Assembly (NCBI RefSeq): GCF_016907955.1
Contig: NZ_JAFBCX010000005.1
Coordinates: 434,001 to 498,000 of the forward strand
Direction of reading: 5' to 3'
Length of the DNA stretch: 64,000 bases
DNA from: Lentzea nigeriaca
GTDB lineage: Bacteria; Actinomycetota; Actinomycetes; Mycobacteriales; Pseudonocardiaceae
Part shown: positions 28,186 to 36,885 of the stretch, one piece after another
Position numbering within the stretch: the stretch's first letter is position 1
Layout: every line of letters begins with the position of its first letter
Translations under genes and position numbers: made by a program
The notes under the pieces: generated by a model
Database searches by the model: none
What the model was told of the DNA's origin: nothing
What the model saw: only the letters and a program-made list of their open reading frames with translations

Positions 28186-29028
28186 GTGTACAGGCGAGTG
28201 GCAATAGTGACCGACTCGACGGCCTGTCTCCCGAAGCAGCTGACTGACCAACTCGGCATCGAGGTGGTCCAGATCCAGGTGCGGATCGGCGACCACACCG
28301 ACGACGAGTCCCGCATTCCGGTCCCGGACCTGGTTTCGGCCATGCGTTCCAACGTGCCCGTGGCGACGATTCCGCCCGACCCCGGCGCGTTCTTCTGGAC
28401 GTACAACGAGCTGGCCGCACAGGGTGTCCGATCGATCGTGTCGGTGCACGTGTCGAGCCGTCAGTCCGCGACCGTCGAGGCGGCGCGCACCGCGGCCGCC
28501 CAGGTGCCCGTGCCCGTGCACGTGGTCGACACGCACACCTGCGGGATGAGCATCGGCTACGCCGTCCAGGCCGCGGCGAAGATCGCCGAAGCGGGCGGCA
28601 GCGTCGAGAGAGTGCTCGAGACCGCGCAGCGCCGGTTCGACAGATCCACCGAGCTGATCTACGTGGACACGCTCGAGTATCTGCGCCGCGGCGGCCGCAT
28701 CGGTGCCGCTGCCGCCCTGGTCGGCGGTGTGCTGTCGATGAAGCCGCTGCTGACCATGGCCGACGGCCAGATCACCCCGCTCGACCGGGTGATGGGCGCC
28801 GACCGCGCGCTCAACCGGATGCTGGACATCGCGATCAAGCGAGCGGGCACCGAGACCGTGGACGTGGCCGTCGAGCACTTCGACGCCGAGGAGAAGGCGA
28901 GCAGGCTCCTGCGCAAGCTCCGGCGCGGCGTGCCCAACGTCCGCCAGTTCATGTTGACGCAGGTCAGCTCGGCGATCGGCGCCCACGTAGGCCCCGGCGC
29001 GCTGGGCATCACCGTTTCGCCGGTCTGA
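28186..29028 (+). CDS. DegV-family fatty-acid-binding protein
   Basis: 280 aa from GTG 28186. The DegV fold binds a fatty acid; in firmicutes FakB, its relative, feeds a kinase. Motifs are the N-terminal VAIVTDSTACLP, the LIYVDTLEYLRRGGRIG lid and the C-terminal SSAIGAHVGPGALGI. A TACGCT -10-like box lies 7 nt before the start, so the transcript is probably leaderless. No fakA is nearby. A second DegV is at 32506. Confidence 0.9.
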   Translation: MYRRVAIVTDSTACLPKQLTDQLGIEVVQIQVRIGDHTDDESRIPVPDLVSAMRSNVPVATIPPDPGAFFWTYNELAAQGVRSIVSVHVSSRQSATVEAARTAAAQVPVPVHVVDTHTCGMSIGYAVQAAAKIAEAGGSVERVLETAQRRFDRSTELIYVDTLEYLRRGGRIGAAAALVGGVLSMKPLLTMADGQITPLDRVMGADRALNRMLDIAIKRAGTETVDVAVEHFDAEEKASRLLRKLRRGVPNVRQFMLTQVSSAIGAHVGPGALGITVSPV

Positions 29029-29094
29029 CGACCGGGAACTCCGGGTGCTGTTCCGTCCGTTGAAATGGACGTAACGGACACCCGGAGGGACCGA

Positions 29095-29244
29095 ATGGCC
29101 TCGTTCATGGACAAGATCACCAGGTTCCTGCGCAGCCCGCAGGGTCAACGGCTCCAGGCCAAGGCACGGCAGGTCGCCAACGACCCCCGCAAGCGCGCGC
29201 AGGCAGAACAACTGCTGCGCAAGTTCCGCGGCAAGAAGCACTAA
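29095..29244 (+). CDS. 49-aa basic protein, unannotated short gene
   Basis: From ATG 29095, with a GGAGGGA at 29084-29090, an ORF of 49 codons ends in TAA at 29242-29244. It starts MASFMDKITRFLRSPQGQ and continues with Arg/Lys/Gln-rich helices, ending RKFRGKKH. The composition and SD argue for a real gene; similar small basic proteins occur in this order. It may bind nucleic acid. The repeat element follows immediately. Confidence 0.65.
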   Translation: MASFMDKITRFLRSPQGQRLQAKARQVANDPRKRAQAEQLLRKFRGKKH

Positions 29245-29502
29245 TAGCGTGTCGCAGCTATCCCTTGGGATGTGGCCGGCAGGCAGCCGCGCTTCGATCA
29301 TGAAGATCGCGCTCTCATGGCTGCCAACTGCACGGTTGGCAGCAGTTGAGGTGATCAGCGAACGTTTGCGTCAGCATTTCTCTACCGTCATCTCGGCAGC
29401 GACGTGCGTGAGAGCGCGACCATCCGGGCTTTCGGTGACGAGCACCAGACCGCCCACCCGCCGGACCGACTCAACGGAGCACAACCAAGCCGCGACGCTC
29501 TA
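29245..29502. repeat. MITE-like non-coding element, copy 2
   Basis: 258 bp, inverted relative to the copy at 2942-3206. It starts TAGCGTGTCGCAGCT directly after the 49-aa gene's stop and ends at 29502 in AGCCGCGACGCTCTA, the last CTA being the stop of the PEP-mutase-like gene. The internal stem-loop is at 29320-29343 and is a perfect 9-bp stem. Short ORFs across it have no conserved start. Confidence 0.75.
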
Positions 29503-30306
29503 GCCCCTGAAGAGCGCGTTGAGCTCGCCGTACTCGATGCCACCTTCGACACTGCTGTAGGTGCCCTGGGTCAGCAACTCCACCGCTGCCCGCTTCGTCA
29601 GTGCGTAGGCCGCCTCGGCGACGGCCGAGCCGAGGCTCATCCGCGCGACGCCCGCCTTCGCCAGCTCGTCGACGGCGGGCGCGCCGGGGCCCACCAGGAT
29701 GTTGAGCGGAGCCGCGATCCCCTTCGCCAGCTCCGTGACGATCTCCAGGTCGGTCACGCCCGGCACGAAGATGCCGCTCGCACCCGCGTCGAGGAACTTC
29801 GCGGCCCGCTCCAGCGTGTGCTCGAGCCTGGTTTCCGGCTCGCCGATACCGCGCAGGTACGTGTCGATGCGCGCGTTGATGTACAGCTCCGGCGCCGCCT
29901 CACGCGCCGCGGCGAGGCGCTCGACCTGCTCCGCGATCTCCCGCAGAGCCCCGTTGATGCTGTCCTCGATGTTCACGCCGGACGCCCCGGCCTCGCTGAC
30001 CGCGCGCACCGTCTCCGCCACCTCGCCCGCGGTGCGCCCGAACCCGGACTCGATGTCCGCGGTCACCGGGATCTCGACGACCTTCACGATCCGCGCGACG
30101 AGGTCGATCACACGGTCGCGCTCGACCTTGTTGCCGTCGGGTGCGCCGAGCGTCCACGCCACACCGGCGCTCGTGGTGGCGACGGCCTTCGCGCCCGCCG
30201 CCTCGACGACGAGGGCGGAGGCGACGTCCCAGGCGTTGGGGAGGGCGAGCGGGCCTGGCTGGTGGAGGGCGTGGAAGAGCTGGGTGCGGTCGGTGCTGGA
30301 AGTCAT
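29500..30306 (-). CDS. isocitrate lyase/PEP mutase superfamily protein
   Basis: 268 aa from ATG 30306. TIM-barrel features of the family are LALPNAWDVASALVVE, the metal-binding region TADIESGFGRTAGEVAET, GVNIEDSINGALR and the INARIDTYLRG strand. Members cleave 2-methylisocitrate, carboxyphosphonoenolpyruvate or oxaloacetate-type acids; which one is not clear here. Its stop codon lies in the end of the repeat element. Confidence 0.88.
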   Translation of the reverse strand: MTSSTDRTQLFHALHQPGPLALPNAWDVASALVVEAAGAKAVATTSAGVAWTLGAPDGNKVERDRVIDLVARIVKVVEIPVTADIESGFGRTAGEVAETVRAVSEAGASGVNIEDSINGALREIAEQVERLAAAREAAPELYINARIDTYLRGIGEPETRLEHTLERAAKFLDAGASGIFVPGVTDLEIVTELAKGIAAPLNILVGPGAPAVDELAKAGVARMSLGSAVAEAAYALTKRAAVELLTQGTYSSVEGGIEYGELNALFRG

Positions 30307-30381
30307 GATCCGAGTGATATCAGCAGGCACCGACAGAAATCGCGCGAGTTTCGGACGTGAACCGACCAGTTCCGGACAGGG

Positions 30382-30924
30382 CTAGTTGCTGCCCGCCTTG
30401 CGGCGCACCTCTTCGAACGTTCTCAGGTAGCGCTGGCGGAAGTCGTCGCGCTCCATCCACGTCGTGTTTTCCACCGGCTGGGGTGGGGCGGGTGGCGGCA
30501 ACGTGGGTTCCACGACCGCTTCCGGAACGGTCTCGGGCTCCGGTTCTGGCTCCGGCTCGTCGGCGGCCTCGGAATCGACGGCCTCAGCGACGGGCTCTGG
30601 CTCGTCCTCCGACGCGGGTTCCGACTCGGCTTCGGCGACGGGCTCGGGATCCGCCACCGGCTTGGCCAGCACGGCCAGCGCCGGTTCCAGCCGCGGCAAC
30701 CCCACCACCGGGTTGCGGTGGATCGGCCGCGAGTCGTAGTCGTCCTCGATCGGCTCGACGACCGCGGGCTTCTCGACCCACACGCGTTCGGCGGGCGCGT
30801 CCGACGGAGACGTCGAGGGCGCGTGGGCGTCCTCACGGCGGCGCACCAGCACGTACATCATGGCTGCCCCCAACGTGAAGGACAGCACGCACAACCCGAA
30901 GATGATCCCGACGGCCCCTGCCAT
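30382..30924 (-). CDS. membrane-anchored protein with long acidic Pro/Glu region
   Basis: 180 aa: one N-terminal transmembrane helix (VGIIFGLCVLSFTLGAAMM, residues 5-23), Arg-rich stop-transfer, then about 120 residues rich in Glu, Pro, Ala and Ser with EPEPEPE repeats, likely disordered, and an amphipathic C-terminal helix (RDDFRQRYLRTFEEVRRK). Function unknown. It lies downstream of the DivIVA-like operon and probably belongs to a cell-envelope complex. Confidence 0.7.
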   Translation of the reverse strand: MAGAVGIIFGLCVLSFTLGAAMMYVLVRRREDAHAPSTSPSDAPAERVWVEKPAVVEPIEDDYDSRPIHRNPVVGLPRLEPALAVLAKPVADPEPVAEAESEPASEDEPEPVAEAVDSEAADEPEPEPEPETVPEAVVEPTLPPPAPPQPVENTTWMERDDFRQRYLRTFEEVRRKAGSN

Positions 30925-30938
30925 GCGAAGGCTCCTAC

Positions 30939-31244
30939 CTATACGACGAGAACGTCGACCTGGGGTCCACCGTCCGACGGCGGGCCCCAGACGGGGTCCA
31001 CGATCACCCGAGTGGTGATGACGTGCTGCTGCGCGACGGCCGCGGACACCACCACCGGTGCGGGCGGCGCCATCCGCACCGGCTCGATGAAGTCGTTGAC
31101 CGGCACCGGGCCGGGGAGGAAGGCGGGGGCGGCCGACGACGACAGCGCCGTCTCCAGTTCCTCGCCGTAGACGGAGAAACCGAACGCCGTCACCGACGCG
31201 GGGACCATCAGGGCTCCCACGACCAGCGGCATCCAGGGTTTCAC
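30939..31244 (-). CDS. small single-pass membrane protein
   Basis: 101 aa from a GTG at 31244 that overlaps the coiled-coil gene stop (GTGA). One hydrophobic segment (PLVVGALMVPASVTAFGFSV, residues 6-25) and a Pro/Val-rich outer part. Unknown family. Coupling suggests it acts with the coiled-coil protein. Confidence 0.65.
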   Translation of the reverse strand: MKPWMPLVVGALMVPASVTAFGFSVYGEELETALSSSAAPAFLPGPVPVNDFIEPVRMAPPAPVVVSAAVAQQHVITTRVIVDPVWGPPSDGGPQVDVLVV

Positions 31245-32197
31245 GATGCGGCGACCTGTTCGGGGATGTGCACCGGCGCGATGCGATCCGCGGCCACGGA
31301 CAGGGCCGCGCGGGCCGCGGCGAGTTGGGCGTGGACGGTGCGCTTCAGCTCGTGCAGTTCGTCGGTCCGTTCGGCGACCTCGGCGAGACGGCGGTTCGCC
31401 TCGCGGCAGGCCACCTTCACCACGAACTCCGCCCGCGCCCTGGCGAGCGCCTCCTGCTCCTGCAGGTGCTGCGCGGCCTCGTTGCGGCGGCGGGTCATGG
31501 TCAGCTCGAAGAACTGCTGGGCCTTCTCGCGCTTGCGTTCGGCGTCGGCCTCCAGGGAGTTGCACTGCAGAGCGGTCTCGCGCAGCAGCCGGTCGGCGTC
31601 GGACTGGGCCAGCTCCATCGCGGCGGCGCACTCACGCTCCACCTCGTCGACGCGCTGGCGGTGCTGGGTCTCGAGGTCGGAGCAGCGGCGCTCCATCTCC
31701 AGCTCGCGCCGTTCCATCGCGGCGGCACGGGCCGCGCAGTCCTGGCGAGCCGCGTAGAGCTCGGCCTCGGCCTCCGAACGCATGGCGGCCGAGTCGCGTT
31801 CGGCGTCGGCGCGCAACGCGGCGACCTCGACCCTGGTCTGCGCGCGGAGGTCGGCGCACTCGCGTTCGGCCTGCAGGTGCATCTCCGCGGCCTCGTCCTC
31901 GGCGAGGCGGAGCATGCGGTGCATCCGTTCGGTGGCGCCCGCGTGCGTGCCGGAGTTGGATTCCAGGCGTTCGATGCGAGCGCGCGCCTCCTCGAGATCC
32001 TGGCGCGTCATTTCCAGCAGCTTGCGCAAATCAGTGGCCTGCGCCAGAGCCTCTGCGCGGTCGAGGCTCGTGAAGCGCAGCTGCTCCTCGAGATTCTCGA
32101 TGTGTTCGATGACCTGACGGCGATGAAAACCTCGGTAGACAACGTCGAAAGCGGCGTGCAGCGGAACTAGTTCCTGCTCTTTTGCACCCATGGTCAC
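31241..32197 (-). CDS. DivIVA-like coiled-coil protein
   Basis: 318 aa, almost all predicted coiled coil after residue 25. The N-terminal FDVVYRGFHRRQVIEHIENLE resembles the DivIVA lipid-binding start (YRGYDRRQVDEYL in relatives). The heptad region is unusually rich in Ala, Glu, Arg and Met. It could mark poles or division sites in these mycelial bacteria. The start is GTG 32197 or ATG 32191. The upstream gap 32198-32505 holds only divergent promoters. Confidence 0.75.
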   Translation of the reverse strand: MTMGAKEQELVPLHAAFDVVYRGFHRRQVIEHIENLEEQLRFTSLDRAEALAQATDLRKLLEMTRQDLEEARARIERLESNSGTHAGATERMHRMLRLAEDEAAEMHLQAERECADLRAQTRVEVAALRADAERDSAAMRSEAEAELYAARQDCAARAAAMERRELEMERRCSDLETQHRQRVDEVERECAAAMELAQSDADRLLRETALQCNSLEADAERKREKAQQFFELTMTRRRNEAAQHLQEQEALARARAEFVVKVACREANRRLAEVAERTDELHELKRTVHAQLAAARAALSVAADRIAPVHIPEQVAAS

Positions 32198-32491
32198 CTA
32201 CTCACTCAACCAGGCCGAAGATTGTGCGAGCTTACCCACCTGCGGTACCGCCAACCAGCGTCGACAGTGGACACGAGGCGTGCGCGTAACGCGTGGATAA
32301 CGGGAGCTTCCTGCGCAAACAAGACACCCGTAGATCAACTCCAAACAACGAGTAGTCACCCGATTGTGTCAAGTGGGACGCCTTTCCGAGAGGATCACTC
32401 CGCGCGTTCGCCGTGTACGGAATGCAACCAGTCAGGCGTAGATCACACGAATTGCCTTCGATCGTCAGTGGCTACTGCGATCACGCTTCGT

Positions 32492-32497
32492 TAACCT
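32492..32497 (+). promoter_or_regulatory. -10 element for a leaderless degV transcript
   Basis: TAACCT lies 8 nt upstream of the GTG at 32506; transcription would begin on or next to the start codon. Similar boxes precede other GTG/ATG starts in this window. The 308-bp gap upstream is AT-richer than its surroundings but shows no other feature. Confidence 0.45.
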
Positions 32498-32505
32498 TCT
32501 CGTTC

Positions 32506-33348
32506 GTGTCCTCACGAGTAGCCGTCGTCACCGACTCGACCGCGTCACTTCCGGCCCGTCTGGCCGATCGGTTCAACATCATCACCGTGCCGATGCAACT
32601 GAAGATCGGGTCCGAGCTGATCGACGAGGCCTACGTGCCGACAGACAGGCTGCTGCAGGCGATGGACGCCCAGATCCCGATCACCACCCAGCCGCCGGCC
32701 CCGGACGCGTTCTTCTGGGCCTACCAGGACGCGTGGGCCAAGGGCGCGGAGACGATCGTGTCGGTGCACGTGACCCCGAAGCTCTCGCCCGCGACGGACG
32801 CGGCGAAGGCGGCCGCCGCCAAGTCGCGCGTGCCGGTGTTCATCGTGGACTCGCACTCGTCGGGCATGACGCTCGGCTTCGCGGCGCTCGCGGCCGCGCG
32901 GATCGTGCAGACCGGCGGCAACGTCCAGCACGCGCGCACCGTCGCGGAGGAGCGCGGCCGCAACGCCAGCGTGCTGATCTACGTCAACACGCTGCACTAC
33001 CTGCGCCAGGCGGGCCGGGTGAGCGCCGCGGCGAAGCTCTTCGGCGACGCGCTCTCGGTCAAGCCGCTGCTCACCGTCGTGAACGGCGAGGTGGAGCCGT
33101 TCGACAAGGTCGTGGGCAGGGAACGCGCGCTCGGCAAGCTCGTCGACAAGGCCGTGGCGCTCGCCTATGGACGGAAGGTGGACATCGCGGTCGAGCACTT
33201 CGCGGCCGAAAAGGAGGGACACGAGCTGCTGCAGATGCTGCAGCAGCGGATTCCGCACGCGCGAGACGTCGTTCTGACGCAGGTCAGTGCGGCGATCGGC
33301 GCAAATGTGGGTCCGGGAGCCCTCGCCGTTACCGTCTCGCCGTTCTGA
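32506..33348 (+). CDS. DegV-family fatty-acid-binding protein, second copy
   Basis: 280 aa from GTG 32506, about 45% identical by eye to the protein at 28186. VAVVTDSTASLPARL at the start, LIYVNTLHYLRQAGRVS and SAAIGANVGPGALAV at the end. A leaderless-type -10 box precedes it. The two copies are 4 kb apart with unrelated genes between, so this is not a recent tandem duplication. Confidence 0.9.
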   Translation: MSSRVAVVTDSTASLPARLADRFNIITVPMQLKIGSELIDEAYVPTDRLLQAMDAQIPITTQPPAPDAFFWAYQDAWAKGAETIVSVHVTPKLSPATDAAKAAAAKSRVPVFIVDSHSSGMTLGFAALAAARIVQTGGNVQHARTVAEERGRNASVLIYVNTLHYLRQAGRVSAAAKLFGDALSVKPLLTVVNGEVEPFDKVVGRERALGKLVDKAVALAYGRKVDIAVEHFAAEKEGHELLQMLQQRIPHARDVVLTQVSAAIGANVGPGALAVTVSPF

Positions 33349-33378
33349 TCATCACTACTGGCAAGTAACCTGACGAGC

Positions 33379-34125
33379 GTGACCCTCCCCCTGACCGGCG
33401 AACGCACGGTGCCCGGCATCGCCGAGGAGAATTACTGGTTCCGCCGCCACGAGGCCGCGTACCTGCACCTCATCGGACACTGCGCGGACGCGGTCGTGCT
33501 GGAGGCCGGCTGCGGCGAGGGCTACGGCGCCCAGCTGATCCGCACGGTCGCGCGGCGGGTGATCGCGCTCGACTACGACGAGCTGACGTCCCAGCACGTC
33601 GCCCGCTCGTACCCGCAGCTGAACGTGCTGCGCGGGAACCTCGCGACGCTGCCGTTGCGCGACGGGAGCGTCGACGTCGTGGCGAACCTGCAGGTGATCG
33701 AGCACCTGTGGGACCAGGAGGGTTTCCTCGCGGAATGCCGGCGGGTGCTGCGCCCAGGCGGGACGCTGATCGTGACGACGCCGAACCGGCTGACCTTCTC
33801 GCCCGGCCAGGACACCCCGCTGAACCCGTTCCACACCAGGGAGCTCGCACCGTCCGAACTGGACGAGATGTTGCGGGAGGCTGGTTTCCGCGTTGACGAA
33901 CTGACAGGGCTGCGTCACGGAAAGAGGCTTGACTCTCTCCTGGATGGACAGATCATCAATGCACAGGTCGAGGTCGCCCTGTCCGGTGCGCCGTGGCCGG
34001 CCGAGCTCAAGGAGGCTGTCGAGTCGGTGACCGTGGAGGACTTCGACATCACCGCTGAGGACATGGACACGTGCCTCGATCTCGTGGCCGTTGCCAAGAA
34101 TGACCCAGCGACGGTGCGCGCGTGA
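33379..34125 (+). CDS. SAM-dependent methyltransferase, MGLP type (Rv3030-like)
   Basis: 248 aa from GTG 33379, with TAACCT 7 nt upstream (leaderless). The SAM-binding VLEAGCGEGYG is at residues 40-50. The opening LTGERTVPGIAEENYWFRRHE is characteristic of the mycobacterial 6-O-methylglucose methyltransferase group. Followed (GTGA overlap) by the GH57 gene exactly as in M. tuberculosis. It would methylate glucoses of a polymethylated polysaccharide. Confidence 0.85.
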   Translation: MTLPLTGERTVPGIAEENYWFRRHEAAYLHLIGHCADAVVLEAGCGEGYGAQLIRTVARRVIALDYDELTSQHVARSYPQLNVLRGNLATLPLRDGSVDVVANLQVIEHLWDQEGFLAECRRVLRPGGTLIVTTPNRLTFSPGQDTPLNPFHTRELAPSELDEMLREAGFRVDELTGLRHGKRLDSLLDGQIINAQVEVALSGAPWPAELKEAVESVTVEDFDITAEDMDTCLDLVAVAKNDPATVRA

Positions 34126-35585
34126 GCCCGAGGCCAACCGAAGGAACGTTCTGCCTGGTCCTGCACAGCCATCTGCCGTGGCTCGCGCATCACGGCACGT
34201 GGCCGGTCGGCGAGGAGTGGCTCTACCAGGCGTGGGCGCACTCGTACCTGCCCGTCGTGGACATGTTGCGGCGGTTCGCCGACGAGGGCCGCACCGACGT
34301 GCTGACGCTCGGTGTCACGCCGATCCTGGCCGCGCAGCTCGACGACCCGTACTGCTTACGTGCCGCGCACGACTGGCTCGGCAACTGGCACCTGCGCTCG
34401 CACTACGCGGGGGAACGGCTGCGGGAGCTGTCCGCGTACGAGCACCGGGCGTCGTCGTGGGCGCTGGACCAGTTCGAATCGCATTGGCGGCACGGTTTCT
34501 CACCGATCCTTCGGTCCCTTGTGGACTCTTCCACGATCGAGCTGCTCGGCGGGCCGGCGACACATCCCTTTCAGCCGTTGCTGGATCCTCGCGTGCGGGC
34601 GTTCGCGTTGCGGACCGGTTTGGACGACACCGCGCTGCGGATCGGGCGTGCCCCGGAAGGGATCTGGGCACCGGAGTGCGGTTACTCGCCCGGTATGGAG
34701 GCTGGGTACGCGGCGGCGGGCGTGCGGCGGTTCATGGTGGACGGCCCCGCGCTGCACGGCGACACGTCGTCGGCGCATCCCGTCGGATCGTCGGACGTGC
34801 TGGCGTTCGGGCGTGATCTCGAGGTCTCGTACCGCGTCTGGTCGCCGAAGGTCGGCTATCCGGGTGATCCCGCGTACCGGGATTTTCACACCTACGACCA
34901 CCCGACGGGCCTGAAGCCGTCACGGGTGACCGGCAAGCACGTGGCACCGGAGGACAAGCGGCCGTACGACCCTTTGCTTGCGCGGGAAGCGATTGGCCGG
35001 CACGTCGAGGACTTCGTGGACACCGTCGTGCGGCGGCTGCGGGCGATCGACGGCGGTCTGGTCGTGGCGGCGTACGACACCGAGCTCTACGGACACTGGT
35101 GGCACGAGGGTCCGTTGTGGCTGGAGGCCGTGCTGCGCGCGCTGCCGGAAGCGGGCGTGCGCGTGACGACCTTGCGCGGAGCCGTTGAGGCCGGGCATGT
35201 TGGTGCACCTGTCGAGCTGCCCGCCTCGTCGTGGGGCAGCGGCAAGGACTGGCGGGTGTGGGACGGCGCGCAGGTGTCGGACATCGTGTCGTTGAACTCG
35301 TCGGTGCAACAGGAACTGCTGGGGCTGGATTTCTCGTCCGACGTCAGGGATCCGGTGCTGGACCAGGCGGTGCGCGAGGCGTTGCTGGCGTTGTCGAGCG
35401 ACTGGGCCTTCATGGTCACCAAGGACTCGGCTGCCGACTACGCCCGCTACCGCGCGAAGATTCACAGCGATCGTTTCAGCGAGCTCGCGGCGTTGACGCG
35501 AAGCGGTCGTGGACGTGCGAGGGCGGCGGAACTCCGTGCGGCGGACGGCCCGTTCGGGCATCTGGACGCGCGAGGAATGAGGTAA
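34122..35585 (+). CDS. GH57 1,4-alpha-glucan branching enzyme (Rv3031-like)
   Basis: 487 aa. GH57 active residues: Glu185 in WAPECGYSP (nucleophile) and Asp319 in VVAAYDTELYGHWW (acid/base). The N-terminal CLVLHSHLPWLAHHGTWPVG is typical. It branches the alpha-1,4-glucan made by the neighbouring GT4 enzyme. Overlaps the methyltransferase stop by 4 bp. Confidence 0.95.
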   Translation: MSPRPTEGTFCLVLHSHLPWLAHHGTWPVGEEWLYQAWAHSYLPVVDMLRRFADEGRTDVLTLGVTPILAAQLDDPYCLRAAHDWLGNWHLRSHYAGERLRELSAYEHRASSWALDQFESHWRHGFSPILRSLVDSSTIELLGGPATHPFQPLLDPRVRAFALRTGLDDTALRIGRAPEGIWAPECGYSPGMEAGYAAAGVRRFMVDGPALHGDTSSAHPVGSSDVLAFGRDLEVSYRVWSPKVGYPGDPAYRDFHTYDHPTGLKPSRVTGKHVAPEDKRPYDPLLAREAIGRHVEDFVDTVVRRLRAIDGGLVVAAYDTELYGHWWHEGPLWLEAVLRALPEAGVRVTTLRGAVEAGHVGAPVELPASSWGSGKDWRVWDGAQVSDIVSLNSSVQQELLGLDFSSDVRDPVLDQAVREALLALSSDWAFMVTKDSAADYARYRAKIHSDRFSELAALTRSGRGRARAAELRAADGPFGHLDARGMR

Positions 35586-35589
35586 CGGG

Positions 35590-36837
35590 ATGCGCGTGCT
35601 GATGTTGTCGTGGGAGTACCCGCCGGTGGTCGTCGGCGGACTGGGCAGGCACGTCCACGCGCTCGCGACACAGCTGGCCGCGCAGGGGCACGACGTCGTC
35701 GTGCTGTGTCGCCAACCGTCCGGCACAGACGCCGTCACGCACCCGACCGTCGACGTGGTGAGCGAGGGCGTGCGGCTGATCCGCGTGGCCGAGGACCCCG
35801 CGCACCTCGTGTTCGAGAAGGACCTCGTGGCGTGGACCCTCGCGATGGGTCACGCGATGACCCGCGCCGGTCTCGCGCTGGGTACGTGGCGTCCGGACGT
35901 GGTGCACGCGCACGATTGGCTCGTCACGCATCCGGCCATCGCGCTGGCCGAGGCCTTCGGTGTGCCGTTGGTGGCCACGATCCACGCGACCGAGGCCGGT
36001 CGGCACTCCGGGTGGCTCTCGCACCCGTTGAACCAGCAGGTGCACTCGGTGGAGTGGTGGCTGGCGAACCGGGCCGACTCCCTGATCACCTGCTCCTCTG
36101 CCATGCGGCGCGAGGTGGCGCATCTGTTCGATGTGGACACTGAGCTGGTTTCGGTGCTGCACAACGGCATCGAGCCCGGCGGCTGGAAGGTGCGGGCCAA
36201 GGACGTCGGCGAGGCACGGCGGACCTACTCGCCGCACGGCGACCCGTTGCTGCTGTTCTTCGGGCGCATCGAGTGGGAGAAGGGCATCCAGGACCTGATC
36301 GCGGCGCTCCCCCGGATCCGGCGGCACCACCGCGGCACTCGGGTCGTGGTGGCCGGTGGCGGTTCGCAGACCGAGTGGCTGCAGGAGCAGGCGCGCAAGC
36401 ACCGCGTGCTGCGCGCGGTGGAGTTCGTCGGACATCTCTCCGACAGGTCTTTGGCGGCGTTGCTCACAGCGGCCAACGCCGTGGTGCTGCCGTCGCGCTA
36501 CGAGCCGTTCGGCATCGTGGCCCTGGAGGCCGCGGCGGCCGGAGCGCCTCTGGTGGCGTCGACCGCGGGTGGGCTCGGCGAGGTCGTCCTGGACGGCGTG
36601 ACGGGTCTGTCGTTCGCCCCTGGTGACGTGGACGGACTCGCGCGTGCCGTGCGTTCCGTGCTGTCTGATCCGACGGCCGCCGCTGCTCGTGCGCGCGCTG
36701 CGAAAGAACGTCTGGCCACGGACTTCAACTGGGCCACCATCGCCGCGGACACGGCTTCCGTGTATTCGGCCGCAGTGGTGCGCGAGCCGCGCGTGCTGGG
36801 CCGCCCCAAGATCGCTACGGGCAACCTGTTCACTTGA
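35590..36837 (+). CDS. GT4 alpha-1,4-glucosyltransferase (Rv3032-like)
   Basis: 415 aa GT-B fold. N-terminal MRVLMLSWEYPPVVVGGLGRH (glycogen-synthase-type loop), HDWLVTHPAIALA, and the C-terminal E-x7-E motif in EPFGIVALEAAAAG are visible. In mycobacteria this enzyme elongates the glucan of methylglucose lipopolysaccharide and contributes to glycogen. It starts 4 bp after the GH57 stop. Confidence 0.94.
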   Translation: MRVLMLSWEYPPVVVGGLGRHVHALATQLAAQGHDVVVLCRQPSGTDAVTHPTVDVVSEGVRLIRVAEDPAHLVFEKDLVAWTLAMGHAMTRAGLALGTWRPDVVHAHDWLVTHPAIALAEAFGVPLVATIHATEAGRHSGWLSHPLNQQVHSVEWWLANRADSLITCSSAMRREVAHLFDVDTELVSVLHNGIEPGGWKVRAKDVGEARRTYSPHGDPLLLFFGRIEWEKGIQDLIAALPRIRRHHRGTRVVVAGGGSQTEWLQEQARKHRVLRAVEFVGHLSDRSLAALLTAANAVVLPSRYEPFGIVALEAAAAGAPLVASTAGGLGEVVLDGVTGLSFAPGDVDGLARAVRSVLSDPTAAAARARAAKERLATDFNWATIAADTASVYSAAVVREPRVLGRPKIATGNLFT

Positions 36838-36885
36838 TCTTGGTACAGTCGCCGGTCCCGTTAACAAAAGGTGACCGAGGACTGA

